Shown one piece after another: positions 42,564 to 47,880 of a stretch of DNA of 47,880 bases. Both the position numbers and the translations under genes were made by a program. The notes beneath the pieces are model-generated. The model was given only the letters and a program-made list of their open reading frames with translations, was not told the origin of the DNA and did not search any database. The first letter of the stretch is position 1; each line of letters opens with the position of its first letter. This stretch comes from Candidatus Effluviviaceae Genus V sp. (GTDB lineage: Bacteria; Joyebacterota; Joyebacteria; Joyebacterales; Joyebacteraceae): NCBI GenBank assembly GCA_014728125.1, contig WJMD01000162.1, positions 1 to 47,880 on the forward strand, written 5' to 3'.

Positions 42564-43940
42564 TCAGACCTCCCGGTGCATCCAGCTGCCGCGTCGGAAC
42601 CAGAGGTAGGTCAGAAGCACCTCAATCACTGCAGCGACGAGCATCGTCCACCACACCATCGTCTCGGACCCGCCGATCACGTGGATGACGACCAGGATGA
42701 GCGGGATCTGAACCGCCCACTGCACGATGGCCGTCACGATGGTCGGGGGCCACGTGTGACCGGAACCCCAGAAAGCGGAGGAGAGGACGATGTGCATGCC
42801 GATGAGAATCTGCGACACGGCGAAGATGCGGACGAGGAGAACGCCCGATTCGATGACGCCGGCGTCGTTCGTGAAGACGCCGAGGATCTGTCGTGCGAAC
42901 GCGATTTCGACGGCCGCGAGGATGCCCGTCAGACCGAGCACGAGAAGGGTCGACTTGACGACCGCATCGCGCGCCCTCTCCTTCTTCTGCGCTCCGAGGT
43001 TCTGTCCGACGATGGCGCTCGAGCCCAGATTGAGCCCGACGGCGAACAGGATGCCGAGCTGCAGGATCCTTCCGCTGATTCCGTAGGCCGCGACGACGAC
43101 CGTCCCGAAGGTCGCGACGAGCGCCGTGACGTACCAGTGGCCGGTGCTTCTCAGAATGCCGTTCAGGCCCGCGGGAATCCCGATCTTCAGGATCTGCAGC
43201 ATCACACGGAAGCGGGGCCGGAAGCGCCCCCACATCGGCACCCGGATGTTGGCCCAGCCGGTCGCCAGCACCACGACACCGACGAGAACGGCGATCGTGG
43301 CGGAGAGAACGGTCGCCAGCGCCGCGCCGGCGATCCCCATGTCCAGCCCGAAGATGAAGACAGGGTCGAGGCCGACGTTCAGGGCGGTCGACAGGAGCAT
43401 GATGTACATGGCCTTCGGCGCGTCTCCGACGCCGCGGAGCGCGGTGTAGATCGTGTACGAGGAGAACATGAACGGAAGGCCGAGGAAGTAGATCCTGCCG
43501 TAAACGACCGCCTGCGACCGCGCCGCCTCGTCCGCGTTCATGATGCCGAGGATCGACTCGAGTGCCAGGAGACCGATCGCCGCCATGATGACGGCGATGG
43601 CCGCCTTCAGGAAGAGGGTCTGACGGATGACGTCGCGCGTGGCCTCGTACTCACGCTCGCCGAAGCGCCTCGATATGAGCGCCACCGAACCCGTCCCGAC
43701 GATCTGGTTCGCCGAACCGAGCACCCAGGCGATGGCGGCGAAGAGCGTGATGGCGGCGACGGGAGCAGTTCCCAGCCTGCCGACCCAGTAGATATCGGTC
43801 AGGCTGTAGATCGTCATCGCGCCGAAGCCGATCATCGAGGGAATGCCCATGTACAGGACGTTCCGCAGGGTGTTCCCCTCGGTGATGTCGACCTGGGGCC
43901 GCTCGGGCGGCTCTGATCGATTCGTCTGCCGGTCCGACAT
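42564..43940 (-). CDS. MATE-family transporter
   Basis: 458 residues with twelve predicted helices in two repeats of six. Typical MATE segments are LTDIYWVGRLGTAPVAA near the N-terminus and GSANQIVGTGSVALISRRFGE. The family (MOP superfamily, which also includes MurJ) usually exports drugs or metabolites using Na+ or H+. Here it lies between nagZ and a sugar kinase gene in a peptidoglycan-turnover operon, and no AmpG is visible, so a role in moving muropeptides or amino sugars is thinkable but unproved. ATG follows GGAGCGTTC. A hairpin at 43965-43990 precedes it. Confidence 0.9.
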   Translation of the reverse strand: MSDRQTNRSEPPERPQVDITEGNTLRNVLYMGIPSMIGFGAMTIYSLTDIYWVGRLGTAPVAAITLFAAIAWVLGSANQIVGTGSVALISRRFGEREYEATRDVIRQTLFLKAAIAVIMAAIGLLALESILGIMNADEAARSQAVVYGRIYFLGLPFMFSSYTIYTALRGVGDAPKAMYIMLLSTALNVGLDPVFIFGLDMGIAGAALATVLSATIAVLVGVVVLATGWANIRVPMWGRFRPRFRVMLQILKIGIPAGLNGILRSTGHWYVTALVATFGTVVVAAYGISGRILQLGILFAVGLNLGSSAIVGQNLGAQKKERARDAVVKSTLLVLGLTGILAAVEIAFARQILGVFTNDAGVIESGVLLVRIFAVSQILIGMHIVLSSAFWGSGHTWPPTIVTAIVQWAVQIPLILVVIHVIGGSETMVWWTMLVAAVIEVLLTYLWFRRGSWMHREV

Positions 43941-43964
43941 GAACGCTCCGGTGCGTACACGAGA

Positions 43965-43990
43965 GACAGGGGCCGCTCAGGGCCCCTGTC
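43965..43990 (-). terminator. Hairpin between nagZ and the MATE gene
   Basis: A 10-bp stem GACAGGGGCC/GGCCCCTGTC with a six-base loop, about 90 bases after the nagZ stop and 25 before the MATE start. It may partly terminate the upstream transcript or protect processed ends. No U-run. Confidence 0.55.
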
Positions 43991-44080
43991 GGCTCTGGTC
44001 CTCGCGAGGCGGTCAGAGAGCACATTCAGCATACCCCCGCCGCAGCCCCGACTCAAGAGCCGCCGCGGGGTGTCGCGGGT

Positions 44081-45598
44081 TCACGCACCGTCGCCCGGAA
44101 GAACGTCGGGCTGCGTTCCCGGCGCCGACCGGCCGAGGAGAACGCCGGCCGCCGCTCGTTCCGAGGCGGGCGCGGTGTCCCAGACACAGATCACGGGGCA
44201 GTCGGCATCGAGCTCGGAGAGAACGAACGGTGGGCAACACAGGACGAGGACGGCGTTTCGGGCCACCCTCAGCAGGCTTCTGACGCCCCCCACGACCGCG
44301 TCCGGAGGCAGATGGCCACCCCGCCACGCCGCCGGCTCATCGTAGAGGGCGACCAGTGTGAGCTCGGCACTTCGCGCCGCCTCGCAGGCCTTGTCCATCA
44401 TCTCTCCCCGCTCGTCGAGCCGCAGAATCCCGTGCCCGCGCACGGCACGCGGGAGCGCCGTGAGAAGCTCGGGAGCGTCCGGCAGCCGGCGCCGCTCCCC
44501 CGCGATGACGACGGCCACATCGGCGGCGCTCCCGATGTCCGGCCCGACCGAACCGCGCAGCACGGTCGCTCCCGCTCCGGCGATCCTGTCAGCGAGTTCC
44601 GAGCCGTCGACCGGCGGCGGCGTCACCGAGCGGACACGACGAACGAGCGCCTCGATGCGCTCGACGGAACGCTCGGCCTGCGACGCCGTTCCCGGATCCT
44701 CCTCGATCTCCCCCGCGACGCTCTCGACCGTCTCGCGCGCGTCGGCCGGCGCGAGAAGTACGTCGCTTCCCGCCGCGAGCGCCCGCCGCGCGGCCTCGGC
44801 CCCGTTCGCCGTGACGCCGCCCATGACGAGCGCGTCGGTGACGACCAGCCCGTCGAAGCCGAACTCACGTCTGAGCAGACCGGTGACGACGGTCCGGGAG
44901 AAGCCGGCCGGGCCGCCGGAGGCGTCGAGCGCCGGATAGGCGACGTGGGCCGTCATGACCGCGTCGACGCCGGCCTCGATGGCGCCCCGGAAGGGGACGA
45001 GGTCGCGCCCGCGAAGCCGCTCCTCCGGTGCGTCGACCGTCGGCAGCTCGATGTGGGAATCCGTGCGCGTCCTCCCGTGCCCCGGGAAGTGCTTCGCGGT
45101 CGCCGCGGCTCCTCCGGCGTGACAGCCTCGGATGAACGCCTGAACAAAGCGGCGCACGGCATGCGGGTCGCCGCCGAACGAGCGGTTGGAGACAATGGGG
45201 TTGTCCGGACGGTCCGCGAGGTCGGCGACCGGCGCGAACACCAGATCGATGCCGACATCCCGTGCCTCGGACCCCGTCACTCGCCCCGCCTCGAAGGCGA
45301 GAGAGGTGTCCCCGGACGCCGCGATCGCCATCGGGCACGGGAGGAGCGTCCCCCCTTTCACCTGCCAGCCGAGTCCGCGTTCCAGGTCGGACGCGACGAG
45401 AAGCGGCCCGTGCGACGCCGCGCGGACTTCTGCGATGAGCTCTCCGACGGTCTCCCGACGCCCGCCGAAGATGATGAGTCCCCCGACGCCGAGGTCACGG
45501 ACCAGCCGGAGCACCTCCCGCCGCGATCCTTCGATCTCGTCCTCGCCGCACCGCGCGCCGACCATGACGAGTCTGGCCGCCAGCCGCTCCGACGTCAT
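44081..45598 (-). CDS. nagZ: Beta-N-acetylglucosaminidase (GH3, NagZ-like)
   Basis: 505 residues: a GH3 barrel (about 1-330) plus a C-terminal alpha/beta domain, longer than the single-domain E. coli NagZ and closer to Gram-positive-type NagZ. The NagZ hallmark KHFPGHG (169-175) is followed by the Asp180-x-His182 general acid/base dyad (TDSHIELP). The nucleophile is Asp255 in VVTDALVMGG. It removes GlcNAc from muropeptides, giving anhydroMurNAc-peptides. No signal peptide, so it acts in the cytoplasm. ATG follows GGGAGGTTGC. It lies 91 bases after anmK, whose substrate it helps to produce. Confidence 0.93.
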   Translation of the reverse strand: MTSERLAARLVMVGARCGEDEIEGSRREVLRLVRDLGVGGLIIFGGRRETVGELIAEVRAASHGPLLVASDLERGLGWQVKGGTLLPCPMAIAASGDTSLAFEAGRVTGSEARDVGIDLVFAPVADLADRPDNPIVSNRSFGGDPHAVRRFVQAFIRGCHAGGAAATAKHFPGHGRTRTDSHIELPTVDAPEERLRGRDLVPFRGAIEAGVDAVMTAHVAYPALDASGGPAGFSRTVVTGLLRREFGFDGLVVTDALVMGGVTANGAEAARRALAAGSDVLLAPADARETVESVAGEIEEDPGTASQAERSVERIEALVRRVRSVTPPPVDGSELADRIAGAGATVLRGSVGPDIGSAADVAVVIAGERRRLPDAPELLTALPRAVRGHGILRLDERGEMMDKACEAARSAELTLVALYDEPAAWRGGHLPPDAVVGGVRSLLRVARNAVLVLCCPPFVLSELDADCPVICVWDTAPASERAAAGVLLGRSAPGTQPDVLPGDGA

Positions 45599-45689
45599 GC
45601 AACCTCCCTCTCGTTCGACCGCGCGCGCGGGCGTTCAGAGCAGGGTTCGGACTTCTCGAGAACCATCTGACGCCCCCCGCGCACCCAGG

Positions 45690-46904
45690 TCAGAGCCCGG
45701 GCGCCAGCTTCCCGAGCACGACCGGCCGCCGGGCCCCGGTCGCGCCGGGGACGTTCCCCGGCCGCCCGTAGAGCGTCTCGTGCGCCAGCACGGCGAACCC
45801 GACGGCCTCCTTGGCGTCGGGGTCGTGTCCGAGGTCTTCGAGACTGCGCACTGTGAGACCGCCGCAGCTCTCGTCGAGCGCCTTCATGATGGCCCGGTTC
45901 CTCACGCCGCCGCCGCTCACGATGAGCTCCGACGCCGGGGGGTCGGACGGAAGCATCTCGAGACCCCGTGCGATCGACAGACCGACGACCAGGGCCGCTG
46001 TGGCGAGCAGGTCGCTGAGCGCTTCACGACCGAGTGATCCGATGTCGCGGGTTCCCGTCGCGAGCTCCGAGAGCCGCCGGGCTGCGTCGACGCCGAAGAG
46101 CTCCTTCCCCGTCGACTTCGGCGGCGGCGCCGTGAAGTAGTCGTACGTCGCGAGGAACGCCTCGCCCGCGCTTCCATCCGGTGCTCCCTCGAGGGCGAGC
46201 TGTCCGTTCTCGTCACGGTCCAGCCGTCCGTGCGTCGCCTCCCTGACGATCGCGTCGGAGAGCGTGTTGCCGGGGCCGGTATCGAAAGCGGCAATGTCCT
46301 CGAGCGCCGGGACGACCATCGTCACATTGGCGATGCCCCCGATGTTCAGGAGGAGACGGGCCTCGTTCGGACGCCGGTAGAGCAGCCAGTCGACGAGTGG
46401 AATGAGCGGCGCGCCCGACCCGCCGGCGGCGACGTCCGCCCGGCGGAAGTCCCCGATGGTGGGAATGCCCGTCCGCTCGGCGATGACGTTGAGATCGCCG
46501 ATCTGGAAGGTCGTGCCGGTTCGTCCCGGACCCGGCGGTTCGTGGTAGATCGTCTGTCCGTGCGAGCCGATGCATGAGACGTCGTCCGGCGAGCATGAGA
46601 GCTCCGAGAGAAGCGCCCCTGCCGCGGCCGCGAACGCCTCACCGACCGCGAGGTCGAGATGTGCCGCACGGGACGCCGGGGCGCTCTCGGCGCCCTCGAG
46701 CGCCGCCGCCAGCTCGGCCTCGTACGGGATGCAGCGGTAGCCGACCAGCTCGACCGACAGGTCCGGTCGGTCTCCCCGAACCCGCACGAGAGCTGCATCG
46801 ACGCCGTCGCGTGACGTGCCTGAGGAGAGCCCGACGACCGACCGCTCGGTCGATCCGGTCGCCCGCTGGAGTCTCTCGACCAGTGCCCCGGGGCCTTTCG
46901 TCAC
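45690..46904 (-). CDS. anmK: Anhydro-N-acetylmuramic acid kinase
   Basis: About 404 residues. SSGTSRDGVDAAL (27-39) is the AnmK form of GTSxDGxD; IGSHGQTIYHEP, GIPTIGDFRRADVAAGG, LLNIGGIANVT and FDTGPGNTLSDA are all diagnostic, and VSGGGVRNRAIM is near the end. The enzyme opens the 1,6-anhydro ring of anhydroMurNAc and phosphorylates it with ATP, giving MurNAc-6-phosphate, the key step of cell-wall recycling. Start is GTG after GGAGGAGCGAACGTC; it overlaps the upstream stop by four bases (GTGA), so it is coupled to the Ntn-hydrolase gene. Confidence 0.96.
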   Translation of the reverse strand: MTKGPGALVERLQRATGSTERSVVGLSSGTSRDGVDAALVRVRGDRPDLSVELVGYRCIPYEAELAAALEGAESAPASRAAHLDLAVGEAFAAAAGALLSELSCSPDDVSCIGSHGQTIYHEPPGPGRTGTTFQIGDLNVIAERTGIPTIGDFRRADVAAGGSGAPLIPLVDWLLYRRPNEARLLLNIGGIANVTMVVPALEDIAAFDTGPGNTLSDAIVREATHGRLDRDENGQLALEGAPDGSAGEAFLATYDYFTAPPPKSTGKELFGVDAARRLSELATGTRDIGSLGREALSDLLATAALVVGLSIARGLEMLPSDPPASELIVSGGGVRNRAIMKALDESCGGLTVRSLEDLGHDPDAKEAVGFAVLAHETLYGRPGNVPGATGARRPVVLGKLAPGL

Positions 46905-47806
46905 GACGTTCGCTCCTCCAGGAAGGTCCGGACCTCCCCGTCGCGCGACGCCGCCCAGCACATGGCCTCCGTCGTGAAGCCGTACGCCGCGGCGCCGTTC
47001 GCCTCGAGCCCGATAATGCCGATCCGCGCCTCCCGCGACCGCGCGATCTCGACCGCCGTCTGGATGCCCTCCCTGGCGCCGTTGGCCTCGATGGCCTCGA
47101 CGGCGACCTTGCCGAGCGCGTCCCGGATGATCGGCTCGCCGTGGCCGGTCAGCGACACGCCTCCGGCCCTGTTCGCATACGTCCCGGCGCCGATGATGGC
47201 GCTGTCGCCGACGCGGCCGGGCAAATGCATCATCATCCCCCCTGTCGAGGTCGCCGCCGCCACACGCGTCTCGTCGTCGACGACAACGGCGCCAACCGTG
47301 CCGAGCCCGAGCCGCTCCTCGACGTCCCGCAGTCTCGGCATGTGCCGCAGGACCTTCCCCGCCTTGTACTGCGCGCGGTATTTCGCGTGGAGCTTCCTCC
47401 GGCGCTCGGTCACCAGGTCACCCGAAGGCAGCTCCATCGCGGCGGCGAAGGCGTCGGCGCCGGGGCCGGCGAGCATGACGTGGTCGAGCTCATCCATGAC
47501 GAGCCGCGCCGCCCGGATCGGGTTCCGGGCCGCGCGAAGACACGCGACGGCGCCGCACTCCCCCTCGCCGGTCATGATGGACGCGTCCATCTCCACCTCG
47601 CCGTCCCAGTTGAGCGACGAGCCGTAGCCGGCGTTGAACACGGGCTCGTTCTCCATGCTGATGACGGCCGCCTCCACGGCGTCGACGGCCGCGCCGCCGT
47701 CTGAGAGGCAGGCGGTCGCCGCGGCAATGGCCTCGAGGAGCCCCTTCTCGTAGTCCTCTCCGGGATCGAAGGCTCCGGCTCCTCCGTGCACGATGATCGA
47801 GCTCAA
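46901..47806 (-). CDS. Isoaspartyl peptidase/L-asparaginase (Ntn-hydrolase)
   Basis: About 301 residues, the size of the plant-type asparaginase precursor. IIVHGGAGAFDP is the usual start. NAGYGSSLNWDGEVEMDAS belongs to the alpha subunit. GLGTVGAVVVDD contains the autocleavage site, with Thr170 becoming the N-terminal nucleophile of the beta subunit, and GAGTYANRAGGVSLTGHGE lies in the beta subunit. The family hydrolyses isoaspartyl dipeptides or asparagine. Its coupling to anmK suggests it may act on peptides released from the cell wall, which is inference. Start is TTG after AAGGAGAGCTC, overlapping the upstream stop by four bases (TTGA). Confidence 0.92.
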   Translation of the reverse strand: MSSIIVHGGAGAFDPGEDYEKGLLEAIAAATACLSDGGAAVDAVEAAVISMENEPVFNAGYGSSLNWDGEVEMDASIMTGEGECGAVACLRAARNPIRAARLVMDELDHVMLAGPGADAFAAAMELPSGDLVTERRRKLHAKYRAQYKAGKVLRHMPRLRDVEERLGLGTVGAVVVDDETRVAAATSTGGMMMHLPGRVGDSAIIGAGTYANRAGGVSLTGHGEPIIRDALGKVAVEAIEANGAREGIQTAVEIARSREARIGIIGLEANGAAAYGFTTEAMCWAASRDGEVRTFLEERTS

Positions 47807-47880
47807 GAGCTCTCCTTCTCCTCCCACTCGAGCGCTCTGCGGACCGATCCCCCGGCCCGCTCGAGCCTCCGGTCCGCGGC
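47803..47880 (-). CDS. C-terminal end of an unidentified upstream gene (partial)
   Basis: An open frame of 25 residues runs in from the window edge and stops at 47803 with a TTGA overlap onto the TTG start of the Ntn-hydrolase gene. The visible end is charged (RRALEWEEKESS). The four-base overlap and lack of other stops support a real gene end, but its family cannot be named. Confidence 0.5.
   Translation of the reverse strand, partial: AADRRLERAGGSVRRALEWEEKESS

Overview
The window is about 48 kb of GC-rich bacterial chromosome. It is densely packed, mostly on the minus strand, and shows no phage, insertion sequence or CRISPR array. The cell is diderm: there is a TamB-like translocation protein with an Omp85 partner, several lipoproteins, and secreted proteins with C-terminal tails. 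One secreted M1 peptidase ends in a FlgD/T9SS-type sorting domain. Two secreted proteins share a C-terminal SSWxxIKAxYR tail. These traits, with tricorn protease and paired GH57 enzymes, suggest an uncultured lineage of the FCB group (Eisenbacteria or Krumholzibacteriota type). That placement is inference, not proof.

Layout. 1-8342: end of a secreted protein; an AhpD-like protein; a minus-strand operon (esterase, histidine phosphatase, tricorn protease); a SagB-type nitroreductase; a three-gene set of a DUF1858 CxxC protein and two small lipoproteins; a small membrane protein. 8381-15036: one minus-strand operon with valS first, then a heptosyltransferase-like GT9, a GT4, a Mut7-C RNase-like protein and a second GT4. 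It is preceded by a well-formed T-box leader whose specifier triplet is GUC (valine). 15062-16888: groEL with a sigma70-type promoter overlapped by a CIRCE (HrcA) operator. 16950-27778: DUF4912 protein, GH57 branching enzyme, second GH57 enzyme, then tamB and its Omp85 partner. 27824-31400: PflX-like radical SAM protein, a 33-bp tandem repeat, a Cys-rich secreted protein and an unknown secreted protein. 31442-33690: divergent canonical promoters and the secreted M1 peptidase.

33780-47880 is the most distinctive part. A long, tightly coupled minus-strand operon encodes an Ntn-hydrolase (isoaspartyl peptidase type), AnmK, NagZ, a MATE transporter, a PfkB kinase, a fusion of a HAD phosphatase with an AmpD-type amidase, a PBP4-type DD-peptidase, a LytS-like histidine kinase and a LytTR response regulator. 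Together these look like peptidoglycan turnover and recycling tied to a sensory system. Immediately downstream, under a separate promoter, are a secreted, membrane-anchored bactofilin-like protein and a SpoIIE-type phosphatase. That phosphatase carries the same N-terminal membrane sensor domain as the histidine kinase.

Gene starts were set mainly from Shine-Dalgarno spacing. Four-base ATGA/GTGA/TTGA overlaps are frequent, and several genes start with TTG or GTG. Intrinsic terminators here are strong GC hairpins without U-runs.
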